From: Singulisphaera sp. GP187
GTDB lineage: Bacteria; Planctomycetota; Planctomycetia; Isosphaerales; Isosphaeraceae
Assembly: GCF_900129635.1 (NCBI RefSeq)
Contig: NZ_FSRB01000001.1
Coordinates: 4,503,501-4,567,500 of the forward strand
Length of the DNA stretch: 64,000 nt
Direction of reading: 5' to 3'
Shown here: in pieces, positions 53,811-62,681 of the stretch
Position numbering within the stretch: position 1 is the first letter of the stretch
Layout of the letters: each line of letters begins with the position of its first letter
The notes under the pieces: model-generated
Databases searched by the model: none
The model's input: only the letters and a program-made list of their open reading frames with translations
Told to the model about the DNA's origin: nothing
Position numbers and translations under genes: made by a program

Positions 53811-54421
53811 CACCCCCTCTCTTCGCTCGCCTGATAGGGCGAGCGGGGAGCGTAAGCTCCCTGTCTTTTGGTGATTCGCAAGGGCGTGCCCCAAACCAGA
53901 CAGGAGCTCACGCTCCCCGCTTTTTCCTTCATTTCGCTCGCCCGGAAACTCATCGAGAAAAAAAACGGCATTCGTCCACCGAGGTCGACTCCCCCCAATT
54001 CAGAGGCGTGCAACACGACTCAAGTGGCCGGTCGGACACTCGTGCGGTATAATCAAGGTGTGATGGTTTGCGCAACGACGATCCTCGTCTGAGTGGGCCT
54101 GGCTCCACCACGAGATGTTCGCAACCAAATCGTGCGATCCGACAAGTCAAGGAGTGAGACGAGCGATTGTTCCAGGGCGTTCCAGCACGCGTGAGGGAGG
54201 GGATGGAATCCCCGTAACCGTAGGTTTTCCAGCCACTTGCGTTTCGACATCTCTCCCCCGAGCCTCCCCCTCGCAATGGGCGACGGCAGGCACGATCGAT
54301 CGCGATCGCCAATCCGATTCCCCGATTCTTGTCGAATAAGTTCGCTCCGAAATACGAATGATACTGGTGAACCGCGGCGGGGCGCCTCCCTGCACGGCCG
54401 AAGATAAAGAGGACTTCCACG
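53811..54421. other. gap with repeat family C, upstream of the GTPase module
   Basis: The first third contains family C copy 2. The rest, to 54421, shows no coding frame on either strand with family motifs and should hold the promoter of the GTPase module (GAGG before ATG 54422). Confidence 0.4.
53838..53921. repeat. dispersed palindromic repeat, family C, copy 2
   Basis: Arms at 53838-53866 and 53898-53921 are inverted copies of the 29-base unit seen at 35686-35817, here with one base lost in the right arm and one substitution. An extra TCGCTCGCC element just before the left arm is shared with copy 1. It follows the HisD-like gene by 28 bases. Confidence 0.82.
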
Positions 54422-55408
54422 ATGTCTTTCTCCCGCAAACGTCACAGACCAACGATGCCCTCCCTGGCATTCGTTGTGATTTCGTTCGTGGCGGCCTTGG
54501 CTCCCCTCCAATCCGCCCAAGCCGGCAAACTTTCCTGGCTTGACGAGGTCGTCCAGGAAGTCGTGCTCGAGGCGAAGGCCGGAGGGCGAGTCGCCTCGGG
54601 AGCTGAAGCGACCGCGACCCGAAGCGTGGGCCGACTGTTCGTCCATGAGGCCGACGAAGGACTCGAGGTCGTAGCCCGCCGCTCCGACGACCTCGCTCGG
54701 GCCGGCCGGCGGGTCGACCAACCCTCCGAAGCCTTGCTCCGCACGAAGTTCGCCCGGCTCCTGCCGCGCGACCCCGAGGCTGCGCGCACCTTCTCCGCGC
54801 TCGCCCCGGCCGAGAAGCGGCTCGTCGTCGAGATGGGGGAGACGGCCCAACGGCTCGCCCGCCGCTACCCCGACCAGGCGGAAACGATGATCCGTCGCCT
54901 TGGCACCGAGGGGCTCTCCGCCGTCCGCGTCTATGGCGACGACGTCGCCGAAGTGCTCGCCAAGGAAGGGCCGGAGAGCCTGGGCGTCCTGCGGAAGACC
55001 GGTCGGGGCGGCTGGACGTTCTTCACCGACACCGTCCTCCCCCACAAGAAGAAGCTCCTCGCCGCGGGCGTCCTGGGTGCCTTCCTGGCCGACCCGGACC
55101 AGTTCGTCGACTCCGCCGGCCGCGCCACGGAGTTCGCCGTCCGCGAGTTCGCCAAAGCGGGCGTCCAGCTCGCCAGCGCCTTGGGAGGCGGAGCGGCCCG
55201 AGGCCTCGAATCGTCGATCGGCCAGGCCCTCGCCACCTACGGCCTCAACGCCCCCCTGCTCCGCCAACTCGGCATGGCGGCCGCCGGCCTGGTCGTCATC
55301 CTCGCCGTGATGGTGATCCTCGGCCTGCCGATCCGCTGGCTCTTTCGACCCTTGACCTGGCCGATTCGCTTCGTCCTGAATCGGAAACGGTCTCCAAAAC
55401 CTGTGTGA
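54422..55408 (+). CDS. signal-bearing helical membrane protein of the GTPase module
   Basis: The 328-residue protein starts with a signal (SLAFVVISFVAALAPLQSAQA) and ends with a transmembrane helix (AAAGLVVILAVMVILGLPI, about 289-307) and a short basic tail. The exported middle is helical: RRYPDQAETMIRRLGTEGLS, DDVAEVLAKEGPESLGVLRK and PHKKKLLAAGVLGAFLADPD. I recognise no domain. It lies 117 bases before the GTPase gene, same strand, and the 654-residue 33630 protein has a similar style. Anchoring an exported helical domain to a cytoplasmic GTPase is a plausible role, inferred from context. Confidence 0.7.
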   Translation: MSFSRKRHRPTMPSLAFVVISFVAALAPLQSAQAGKLSWLDEVVQEVVLEAKAGGRVASGAEATATRSVGRLFVHEADEGLEVVARRSDDLARAGRRVDQPSEALLRTKFARLLPRDPEAARTFSALAPAEKRLVVEMGETAQRLARRYPDQAETMIRRLGTEGLSAVRVYGDDVAEVLAKEGPESLGVLRKTGRGGWTFFTDTVLPHKKKLLAAGVLGAFLADPDQFVDSAGRATEFAVREFAKAGVQLASALGGGAARGLESSIGQALATYGLNAPLLRQLGMAAAGLVVILAVMVILGLPIRWLFRPLTWPIRFVLNRKRSPKPV

Positions 55409-55525
55409 GAGTCCGACTGAAGAGGAAGTCCACCCGTCAGATAGAGAAGTAAAGCGTCGTCCGATTGTGGGAATCTTGGTTTGCGGAGCGAGCGGCGAAC
55501 GGATTGAGGGGCGAGGAAGGGAACC

Positions 55526-57880
55526 ATGGCGAACCGTCGCAAGACGCATCTTGATGCCCTGGAGCGTCGGCTGACCGGTCCGAAGCGGATCGGTTTGTTC
55601 GGCCACCGGAACGTGGGCAAGACGACGCTCTTGGCGATGTTTTATCGCCAGGCCTCAACCGGGCAGGTGCCGGGCTTGCGGATGGCGGCGGCCAACCCGG
55701 CGAGCGCGGAGTATCTGGCCGAGAAGATCGGCCAGATCGAGTCGGGAGAACCGCCGGCGGGAACCCTGGCCGAGACCGAGCTGCGGTTGCACCTCTACCA
55801 GGGGGCGGCCCGGTTCGACCTGATCATCAAGGACTACCAAGGGGAGCACGTCACGCTCGGCTCCGACGAGCCGATCCAGGCGTTCTTTGCCGACTGCGAC
55901 GCCGTGCTGCTCTGCCTCGACCCTGACGGACCGGCCAGCCCAGCCGAGCGTCGCCGCCGGCAGCAGGAGATCGAGAACCTGCTGGAGCGCTACATCGATC
56001 GCTCCGAGGACGGGACCACGGGACGCCCGGTCGCCCTCTTGCTGACCAAGTTCGACCGGGTGCTGGCGAGCGTCCAAGCCGGGCCGGGGGAACACGGTCC
56101 GGGCTCGAGCGACGATCCCGCGACCTGGGGGGTCGAGCGGCTCGTCGAGGCGCGCTATGGCATGACCCGGCATGCCCTGGCGCAGCACGCGCCTGGAGGA
56201 GCGATCTTCGCGGTCAGTTCTTACGGCCGAGGCGCCGAAGGGGGGCGGCCTCCCGCTGAGCTGCATCCGCTCGGCCTGGAGCGCCCGCTCGGCTGGCTCG
56301 CCGAACAGCTCGAAGCCGTCGACCGCGATCAGCTCGAATGGCTCTGGGACCTCGTCCCCGACGACCTGCCTCGGCTCGCGCGGTGCGTGGACGCCTTCAG
56401 CCGGCGCTATCCGAAATCCACCAGCGCGGCCGGGTTTCGAGCCCGGCTCAAAACGCTCCGCCGCCGCCGGTTCCGCCGGCTCGCCTTGCGGGCGACGGCC
56501 GCCGCGGCGATCGGGGCCGTGGGCCTGGCCGCATACGATGCATTCGGCTTCCGCAACGCCCTGGCCTTCGAACGCAGTCAACCCGCGCCGGCGGTGGCCC
56601 GACGCTGGACCGAGCTCCTCACCTGGCACCCCACCCTCCCCTGGATCTGGCCCGGTCTCGACCGCCGGGCCCGGCTCAAGGAAGCCGAGTGGACGGTCAA
56701 GGCGGCCGAGGTCCAGGTCGCGCTCGGCACCGACGGCCCCGAGCTCCGCGGCAAGCTGGCCGGCGTCAAGGAGCGGGTCCCTCAACTCGTCTCGGCCATC
56801 CGCAAAGTGGAGCAGGCCCAGGACCAGGTGCGGCACGACCGGGTCTGGAATGAGGTCAGGGCCGAAGCGCTCGCGCCGGGAGACGACCTGGACACGCCCC
56901 TGAACGCGCTCCGCACGTTCCTGCGCGACTTCGCCGACACGCCTCACCGCGCGGAAGCCCTCGCCCTGACCGACGCGCTCAAGGCACGCATGACCGCGCG
57001 GGCGTCGGCGGCCGACCGCCATTTCCTGGATGAGCTGGCCCGGGCCGAGCTGCTTCCCAACGCCGACGTCCGCGACCTGATCGAGCGGGCCCGCCAGTTC
57101 CTGGCCGATCACCCCCAGAGTGAGTGGCGGGGAGAAGTCGAGCGCCGGCTCGACGGCTACGTCGCCCGGCTCGATGGCCGCGACATCGACCGCGCCCGGC
57201 AATATTCCAAGCAATATCCGACCAACTTCGCGACCCGAATCGAGCGCTACCAGGATTACCTCAAAGCGCACCAGGGGGGCGGCCGGTACATCAGCGAGGC
57301 GACCGAAGCCCGCGACCGGGTCCTCCGCGAGTGGGACACCTACACCTACCGCCAGGCCTACGACCACCTGCTCGCCCACCCGGACGACGTGGCCGAGGTG
57401 GCCCGCCGGCTCCGCGACTACTTGCGCGACCATCGCGAAGGCCGCTATGCGACCGACGCGCACCAGTACCTCGCCTGGTGGGACAAGGTCTCGGTCCCCG
57501 GCGAATACCGCGTCACCCTGCGCCGGGGGACGGTCGACCCTGATGTCGGCAAATATCTCGGCGGCGGTCCCGACCTCGGGGTCGTCATTGAGGTCGCCGG
57601 AGTCACTTACGGCCCCTCCCCGGTCGTCCGCAACACCCACCAGCCGATCTGGGACTATACCTTCTCGCGGCCGATCCGCTGGAAGCTGGGCGACCCGGTC
57701 ACGGTCCGGATCCTCGACTACGACTGGTCCGACTCCACCGTCTTCACGCTCAACAGCCGCAAGGGCGACCCCCTCGCAATGCGCAACCTGTCGGGGACGC
57801 TCAAGCCGGCCAAGGGCGGCAAAACCAGCCTCGTCTTCACCTCGAGCTTCTCGATGCCCCGGCTGAGTAAGCCCGATTGA
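55526..57880 (+). CDS. membrane GTPase with C-terminal C2-like domain (DO-GTPase-like)
   Basis: The 784-residue protein has a P-loop GTPase domain in residues 20-240: GHRNVGKTT (26-34, Walker A/G1), DYQGE (103-107, switch II), LLTKFD (172-177, G4 TKxD) and VSSYG (230-234, G5). A basic segment, RRRRFRRL, and one transmembrane helix (about 321-337) follow. A helical region with TPR-like pairs (LDGYVARLDGRDIDRARQYS, YLKAHQGG) precedes a beta-rich C-terminus (659-784) with GPSPVVRNTHQPIWDYTF and RILDYDW, resembling a C2 domain. It resembles the DO-GTPase class of conflict-system GTPases. The GAP1-N2-like gene follows. Confidence 0.82.
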   Translation: MANRRKTHLDALERRLTGPKRIGLFGHRNVGKTTLLAMFYRQASTGQVPGLRMAAANPASAEYLAEKIGQIESGEPPAGTLAETELRLHLYQGAARFDLIIKDYQGEHVTLGSDEPIQAFFADCDAVLLCLDPDGPASPAERRRRQQEIENLLERYIDRSEDGTTGRPVALLLTKFDRVLASVQAGPGEHGPGSSDDPATWGVERLVEARYGMTRHALAQHAPGGAIFAVSSYGRGAEGGRPPAELHPLGLERPLGWLAEQLEAVDRDQLEWLWDLVPDDLPRLARCVDAFSRRYPKSTSAAGFRARLKTLRRRRFRRLALRATAAAAIGAVGLAAYDAFGFRNALAFERSQPAPAVARRWTELLTWHPTLPWIWPGLDRRARLKEAEWTVKAAEVQVALGTDGPELRGKLAGVKERVPQLVSAIRKVEQAQDQVRHDRVWNEVRAEALAPGDDLDTPLNALRTFLRDFADTPHRAEALALTDALKARMTARASAADRHFLDELARAELLPNADVRDLIERARQFLADHPQSEWRGEVERRLDGYVARLDGRDIDRARQYSKQYPTNFATRIERYQDYLKAHQGGGRYISEATEARDRVLREWDTYTYRQAYDHLLAHPDDVAEVARRLRDYLRDHREGRYATDAHQYLAWWDKVSVPGEYRVTLRRGTVDPDVGKYLGGGPDLGVVIEVAGVTYGPSPVVRNTHQPIWDYTFSRPIRWKLGDPVTVRILDYDWSDSTVFTLNSRKGDPLAMRNLSGTLKPAKGGKTSLVFTSSFSMPRLSKPD

Positions 57881-57932
57881 ACCAGGCGGATCGGCGAGGC
57901 AGAGGCCGCTTCGGCTTCCGGGGGCAAAACCT

Positions 57933-57951
57933 GGTGGGCCGTGCCCACCCT
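57933..57951. repeat. family B half-copy
   Basis: GGTGGGCCGTGCCCACCCT here matches the right arm of the family B repeat exactly, but no left arm is nearby. It lies in the 91-base gap between the GTPase and GAP1-N2-like genes. Confidence 0.7.
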
Positions 57952-57971
57952 CCAAGAATCAATAACCCCAT

Positions 57972-59426
57972 ATGACAATTCTTGATTCTTTTGGGAGCGA
58001 AACGACGATCGCGAATCGGATAGCCAGACCCGTTGAAATCGGTTACGAGCAGGCGGTCTACGGAAGCTTCCCGTTCTGGGACCGAGGCTATTCGATCCTG
58101 GCGCACTCGCCGGGATGCCGGCCCGAGTGGCTGGTTGGCCTCCGCGCGGCCTGCCAGCACTTCGGCGAACGGCCGGCCGGCGCGAGCGAGGCCTCGGCCT
58201 TGTTTGCACTCCCGCTCGAGGCAGGCCCCTGGCTGATCGTGGGTGTTAGCCCTCAGGGGGAAGACGACCGCGGCCGACCGGGCGCCTTGGCGTTCCACGC
58301 CCTTTTCCTCGACCCCCACGACTATCGCCGGGCGGGGGGGAACCCGTTCGACTTCGCCTCCCTCCTCCGGCAAGACTGGACCGCCGATACCGAGACGCTC
58401 CCCTCCGGCGTCCGGACGGTGGAACCGGGCGAACTCTCGCCGCCACCGGTGAGCTCCCTGGCCGAGTCGATCGCCACGGCCCTGGGACGTGGAGGACGGG
58501 TTGCGCTCCAGGCCCCCGCCCCGATCGACGCGCTGGCCCAGGAGGTCTGGAGCGTGCTGCCGCTCGCGATCCGCTGCCGCGCCTCGGTGGCCACCTGGGC
58601 GTTCGGCAATGGCAATCAGTTCGATCTCATCGCCCTGCCCCGCCTCGCCGGGGTCGGGTTCGACTCCTCCTATGTCGACCTATCCCAAGTCGAGGCCAAC
58701 CCTGAAGGACGAGCGGCCGACCGTCAAATCGGCCACTGGGGCACCGTTCTCAAACGCGCGATGCCAATCCTCGGGCTGACTGCCCTCCTGGTGGGCGCGG
58801 CCCTTGGGATCGTGCTTCGCCCGGATCATGACGAGCCGGCACCGACGGCCAACAAGGTGGTCACCGCCCCGCTCCCGCTCCCGCTCGACCGTCCCCCTCC
58901 CGACGCCGCGGACTATCCCGCCGAGGCCCTGGATCCCGAGGAGAAGCGTCGGGTGATCGAAGGGCTGATCAACCTGGCCGAGCAATTCGGGATGAGGAGC
59001 GCGGACGTCCCGACACGTGACGATCCGGCCACTTTGATGACGGCGCTGGCCAGCCAGTTGCGTTATCGAGGCCCTTGGCTGTCGTCGACCGAGTTGGCCG
59101 AGTTCGAGGACGAGGCCAGGCCAGGTTCGAGCCACGACCGGACCCTGGCGCGGGAGTGGCACCTGCGAACGCGTCGGTTCGCACCCGACCGCGCGCTGCC
59201 GGCCCATTTCCGGGACGGGCCGCTCCGCTGGCAGCTCGACACCCTCACCTGGTCGTTCCACCTCGACGACGAACCCAACGCGCACCGTCGCTCCCCGGCC
59301 GAGATCCCTCACGCCCTGGCCAACGCTCTGGCTCTGGATGTCTCGCTCAACGAAACGCCCCTGGTCGCGAGCCATCCGGCGCTGGCCGCCTATCGCAAGT
59401 TCCTCGACCGGCTCCCGCGACGCTGA
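57972..59426 (+). CDS. GAP1-N2-like GTPase-associated membrane protein
   Basis: The 484-residue protein has, from about residue 25 to 160, a region matching my memory of the GAP1-N2 domain (GTPase-associated protein 1, N-terminal, type 2): EQAVYGSFPFWDRGYSILAH, SPGCRPEWLVGLRAACQHFG, GPWLIVGVSPQGEDDRGRPG and ALAFHALFLDPHDYRRAG. It has a single transmembrane helix (about 264-283), then a variable tail. In GTPase-centred systems such proteins are predicted partners that control the GTPase. No Shine-Dalgarno is visible at ATG 57972, so its start is uncertain. It sits 91 bases after the GTPase. Confidence 0.75.
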   Translation: MTILDSFGSETTIANRIARPVEIGYEQAVYGSFPFWDRGYSILAHSPGCRPEWLVGLRAACQHFGERPAGASEASALFALPLEAGPWLIVGVSPQGEDDRGRPGALAFHALFLDPHDYRRAGGNPFDFASLLRQDWTADTETLPSGVRTVEPGELSPPPVSSLAESIATALGRGGRVALQAPAPIDALAQEVWSVLPLAIRCRASVATWAFGNGNQFDLIALPRLAGVGFDSSYVDLSQVEANPEGRAADRQIGHWGTVLKRAMPILGLTALLVGAALGIVLRPDHDEPAPTANKVVTAPLPLPLDRPPPDAADYPAEALDPEEKRRVIEGLINLAEQFGMRSADVPTRDDPATLMTALASQLRYRGPWLSSTELAEFEDEARPGSSHDRTLAREWHLRTRRFAPDRALPAHFRDGPLRWQLDTLTWSFHLDDEPNAHRRSPAEIPHALANALALDVSLNETPLVASHPALAAYRKFLDRLPRR

Positions 59427-59507
59427 CCGAATGGCAACGCTTCCGCGGAAACGATGCCCCGAGCTGGCCTAGTGCGGGCCCCCGCGGTTCCGACTACAAT
59501 GGACGGT

Positions 59508-60029
59508 ATGCTGACCATAACCCGACGCCCGTGCTCGACTCGACTTCTCTGGCTGATCCCCCTGCTCGCCTTGGCGGGTTGCGGCGGTGGCGAGCCGGTC
59601 ACGAAGCAGTCGATTGCCCAGGCGCGGAAAGTCTGGGCACGGGCCCGGATCGACGATTATGACCTCGATTGGACCAGCTCAGGAACGAATAACGCTTATT
59701 ATCACGTCATCGTACGTGACGGACGGGTCCGAAGGCTCGAACAGGTGCTTCCGGATGGCCGAACCGTCGAGCTTCATCCCGGGAAACCGGAATACTTCGG
59801 GGTCGACGGCCTCTTCCTGACCATGGCCGAGGAGCATGCCCAACTCGAGACCGACCGGCCGTTCGGCCAGGCAAAAGGATCCAAGGCTGTGCTCCTGTTT
59901 ACTCCTGACCCCAAATATGGTTACCCTCAAAGCTACCGCCGAGACGTCGTAGGCGCAATCTTGCCAGTCGCCATCGACGTCGTCCGCTTCGTTCCCAATC
60001 CGCCGCAATCGCAGCCAACGCTCCCATAA
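59508..60029 (+). CDS. DUF6174-like lipoprotein
   Basis: ATG 59508 gives 173 residues. The lipobox is PLLALAGCGGG. The mature part begins ARKVWARARIDDYDLDWTSSG, with NAYYHVIVRDGRVRRLEQVL and GLFLTMAEEHAQLE, matching the small DUF6174 domain as I recall it (a two-layer sheet with a helical start). It is expected to sit in a membrane facing the periplasm. It follows the GAP1-N2-like gene by 81 bases and may share its transcript. Whether it belongs to the GTPase system is not shown. Confidence 0.78.
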   Translation: MLTITRRPCSTRLLWLIPLLALAGCGGGEPVTKQSIAQARKVWARARIDDYDLDWTSSGTNNAYYHVIVRDGRVRRLEQVLPDGRTVELHPGKPEYFGVDGLFLTMAEEHAQLETDRPFGQAKGSKAVLLFTPDPKYGYPQSYRRDVVGAILPVAIDVVRFVPNPPQSQPTLP

Positions 60030-60048
60030 CCCCCCCAGGGGGCCAGTT

Positions 60049-60072
60049 CCGATCGATCAATCGATCGATCGG
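60049..60072. repeat. near-palindromic GATC-rich hairpin
   Basis: The 24-base sequence made of repeated CGAT/GATC units around a central AATC can fold into a hairpin between the lipoprotein stop and the methyltransferase GTG start. It may be a simple-sequence accident; terminator function is unproven. Confidence 0.35.
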
Positions 60073-60101
60073 CCTCGCTCCCTCGGAGAACTCTCCGTCC
60101 C

Positions 60102-60878
60102 GTGCAAAATACTCAGGATCAGGATCGCCAGTGGAGCCGCCACGCGGCGCGTTATGACGAATTGTTCCTCGACGCGCTCGACCCGTCCGTCGAGAACCCG
60201 CTCTGGGCCGCGCTGGACGCCGTGGCCGATCCCCAGTCACGAACCGTGGCGGATCTCGGTTGCGGAACCGGCCCGCTCCTGCCCCGGCTGGTCGGCCGGT
60301 TCGGCCGGGTGGTCGCGCTCGACTTCGCCCCGGCCATGATCGCGCGGGCGCGCACTCGGATCGACGACAGCCATGCCGACACGGTGACGTTCGAGACTCG
60401 GGCGATGCACGACCTCGACGACTACGCCGGCCAGTTCGACGTGGTGGTCGCGATCAACTCGCTGGTCATGCCCGACGTCCGCGAGATCGACCGAACCCTC
60501 CGCGCCATCCGCGCCAGCCTTCGACCGGGCGGCCAGTTCCTCGGCGTTCTGCCGTCGATGGACGCGATTCACTACCATACCATGTTACTGATGGATCAGG
60601 CCCTCGACCGCGGCCTCGAAATCGAGGAGGCCGAGCGGTCCGCCGCGTTCCACGCCGAGCACCAATATTACGAGTTCGCCTTCGGCCGGTTCCAGTTCCT
60701 CGGCTTGCGGCAGAAGTTCTGGCAACCATTCGAGATCCGGCACCGAATGGCCAAAGCCGGATTCACGTCGGTCGAGCTCGGCCAAGTCCTTTACCCGTGG
60801 GACGAAAGCATGGCGGGCGGCACCGATTTTGCCGATCATCCCCGAAGCTGGGATTGGTCGTTCGTGGCTCGTCCCTAG
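60102..60878 (+). CDS. class I SAM-dependent methyltransferase
   Basis: The 258-residue protein starts at a GTG (60102) and has the SAM-binding motif VADLGCGTGPLLPR (about 49-62). Further motifs are VVALDFAPAMIARAR, the motif with the acidic residue after beta-2, and FDVVVAINSLVMPDVREID and LRPGGQFLGVLPS as motif III/IV. The C-terminal half is helical with HAEHQYYEFAFGRFQFLGLR. The substrate cannot be told. GGAG lies about 15 bases upstream, longer than ideal. It is collinear with the GTPase module 70-80 bases after its neighbours, which suggests co-transcription. Confidence 0.85.
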   Translation: MQNTQDQDRQWSRHAARYDELFLDALDPSVENPLWAALDAVADPQSRTVADLGCGTGPLLPRLVGRFGRVVALDFAPAMIARARTRIDDSHADTVTFETRAMHDLDDYAGQFDVVVAINSLVMPDVREIDRTLRAIRASLRPGGQFLGVLPSMDAIHYHTMLLMDQALDRGLEIEEAERSAAFHAEHQYYEFAFGRFQFLGLRQKFWQPFEIRHRMAKAGFTSVELGQVLYPWDESMAGGTDFADHPRSWDWSFVARP

Positions 60879-60949
60879 TCCAGACACCGGAACCCGCAAC
60901 GCGAATTCAACCGACCCGACTCGAACCGCTTCACCGCAAAGGAGGCCGA

Positions 60950-61234
60950 ATGGCCCCCCAAGCCCCCCGCGAACAGGAACAATCGATCAAAGCGCGAAAG
61001 CGCGAGATCTTTGAAGAAGAGCAGAGTTTCGGCCCTCGGAAGCCGTTCGCCGACTACCTTGCGAGGACGGAGGCCACCCCCCTGTCGACCGGCCAGAAGG
61101 CCGTGCTCTGGGGGGTTGGCGCCCTGGTGGTGCTCCTCCTCCTGGCGGCCTTGCTGACCATGCCAGCCCCGACCAGTGGGCCGCACCAATCCTCCCCCGC
61201 CAAGGGCGCGGCCGCTCCGGCGGCCGGGCGTTGA
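60950..61234 (+). CDS. small membrane protein, 94 residues
   Basis: ATG 60950 follows GGAGG by four bases. The product has a charged N-terminal half (REQEQSIKARKREIFEEEQS) and a single transmembrane helix (AVLWGVGALVVLLLLAALLT), with an Ala/Pro/Ser-rich end. The charge predicts the N-terminus inside. It lies 71 bases after the methyltransferase, as the last gene of the collinear run. I recognise no family. Confidence 0.7.
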   Translation: MAPQAPREQEQSIKARKREIFEEEQSFGPRKPFADYLARTEATPLSTGQKAVLWGVGALVVLLLLAALLTMPAPTSGPHQSSPAKGAAAPAAGR

Positions 61235-61249
61235 TTGCGCGGATCGGGG

Positions 61250-62035
61250 TCAGGCGCGTCGTTTCGATCGCGCCTTGACCGGCTCCGCCGTGACCGGGGT
61301 TGGGGTCGGGGTTGGGGTCGGGGCACTGTCGGCGACGTCGGGCAGCGTCCTGCTCCAGTTCTCGACCGACATTCGAATGTGGCGTGACATCGCTCGGACC
61401 GAGGCCTTGCGATCCTCGGCCAGGAGCGCCTCGACAATCGCCAGGTGCTCGTGGGCCTCGGCTTCGAACCGGCCCGAGCGAAACCGCGAACCGTCGCGTG
61501 CGTAAGTCACGTCGCGGAAGGCGCGGAAAAGGATTTTCAGCCGGCCCAGCTCATGGGCCAAAAAGCTGTTGCGACACGACGAGGCGATCAGGTCGTGCAG
61601 CCGGCTATCGACGGCCCCCGCTTCATCAAGGAATCCTGGCCCCGGGGCACTCGCCTTGGCCAGCAGGTCCTTGAGGGCCGCCGCAAGGTTCCGCAGGTCG
61701 GCGGGAGCGATCCAGCCGCAGGCGCTCCGCGTGGCCTCGCATTCCAGGACCCGGCGGACCTGGCAGATCTCCCCCACTTCCTCCATCGTGACCCGGCGGA
61801 TCACCGCCCCCCGGTTCGGGAGCAGGTCGACGATTCCAATCCCCTCGAGCGCGACCAGGGCCTCGCGAATCGGCGTGGGGCTGACCCCAAACCGGTCGGC
61901 CAGCTCCTGAGTCACCAGGTGCTGCCCTGCGCGGAGTCGACCCTGGAACACCTCAACCAATAACGACTGCACGATCACCCGGCGCCGCAGGCCGTGATCG
62001 CACTTCAATGCCTTGTTCCCATCGGGTGTCGACAT
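61250..62035 (-). CDS. FCD-type GntR regulator with Pro-Thr tail
   Basis: From ATG 62035 the product is 261 residues. The N-terminal winged helix reads LVTQELADRFGVSPTPIREAL and GIVDLLPNRGAVIRRV; the C-terminal FCD domain has a helical bundle (RRVLECEATRSAC, DSRLHDLIASSC and HEHLAIVEALLAED) with His/Asp metal-ligand candidates. FCD regulators usually respond to sugar acids or organic acids, in keeping with the catabolic genes in this window. The C-terminus has a Pro-Thr repeat, PTPTPTPTP, and a basic end. An upstream start at 62080 is poorly supported. Confidence 0.88.
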   Translation of the reverse strand: MSTPDGNKALKCDHGLRRRVIVQSLLVEVFQGRLRAGQHLVTQELADRFGVSPTPIREALVALEGIGIVDLLPNRGAVIRRVTMEEVGEICQVRRVLECEATRSACGWIAPADLRNLAAALKDLLAKASAPGPGFLDEAGAVDSRLHDLIASSCRNSFLAHELGRLKILFRAFRDVTYARDGSRFRSGRFEAEAHEHLAIVEALLAEDRKASVRAMSRHIRMSVENWSRTLPDVADSAPTPTPTPTPVTAEPVKARSKRRA

Positions 62036-62394
62036 GAGTCTGGTTAACAACCGGGTCTGAAGAGAAGGAGGGAGAGCCACACTCCCTAATCATACCCTAA
62101 GGGCAACCGAAGACGACGCCACGAACTCGCCGCGGTTCCATCGCCGCCGCCCACACCTTGGGGTTGTCGAAAATCACCAATTCCGAGGGGGATGACCCCA
62201 GCATAACACGACCTCGAAGTCCCCCACCAGACAATATCCTGTAGAATCGAGAGGAACTCTATAGAATTATGAGTGCGCCCCCGATATCATCGGCGTGATC
62301 GAGAGTGTGAGATTGGGTGATGTCTTCGGAAGGAGCCACTCACCCATCTGACACGCCGCTATGCTCGACACCTCATCATTCAGGATTCATAACT
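62036..62394. other. divergent gap between GntR and small lipoprotein genes
   Basis: The 359 bases hold the promoters of both flanking genes. An AT-rich stretch with the repeated element TATCCTGTAGAATC and CTCTATAGAATTAT lies at about 62,235-62,270. These could be -10-type elements, but I cannot assign them to a sigma factor. Confidence 0.35.
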
Positions 62395-62586
62395 ATGTTT
62401 CGACTCACCAAGTCACTTGGTTTGTCGTTGCTCGTCCTCAGCCTGGGCACCACCTCGGGTTGCGGAGGAAGTGGCGGCAATGAGGATGAATTCGCCAAGT
62501 ATCCCGGCACGACACCTCCCGGCACCCAGGCCAACTCCGAAGAGGCTGCTCCCCAGGCGCAGCGGGCGGCCCCCAAGGCTCCGTAG
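62395..62586 (+). CDS. small lipoprotein, 63 residues
   Basis: ATG 62395 opens a signal ending in a lipobox (SLGTTSGCGGSGG) and the mature peptide is only about 40 residues: EDEFAKYPGTTPPG and an Ala/Gln-rich end. Similar short GCGGS lipoproteins with KYPGTTPP often precede DUF1559 genes in planctomycetes by my recollection. The DUF1559 gene begins 96 bases later. Function unknown. An ATG at 62317 is in another context before the signal and is rejected. Confidence 0.75.
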   Translation: MFRLTKSLGLSLLVLSLGTTSGCGGSGGNEDEFAKYPGTTPPGTQANSEEAAPQAQRAAPKAP

Positions 62587-62681
62587 TGGGGGGCTCCGGC
62601 CGCCGACGATCGATCCCTCGTTCGATATCCGAGTGTTATCGCCCTTCCCTTCTCCCCTGCAACCAACGGAGGTAGGTCATC

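Noticed and set aside
55655..57955. 766-codon open frame opposite the GTPase gene
   Set aside because: Its composition mirrors the sense gene; it has no motif, and the sense strand has complete G motifs.
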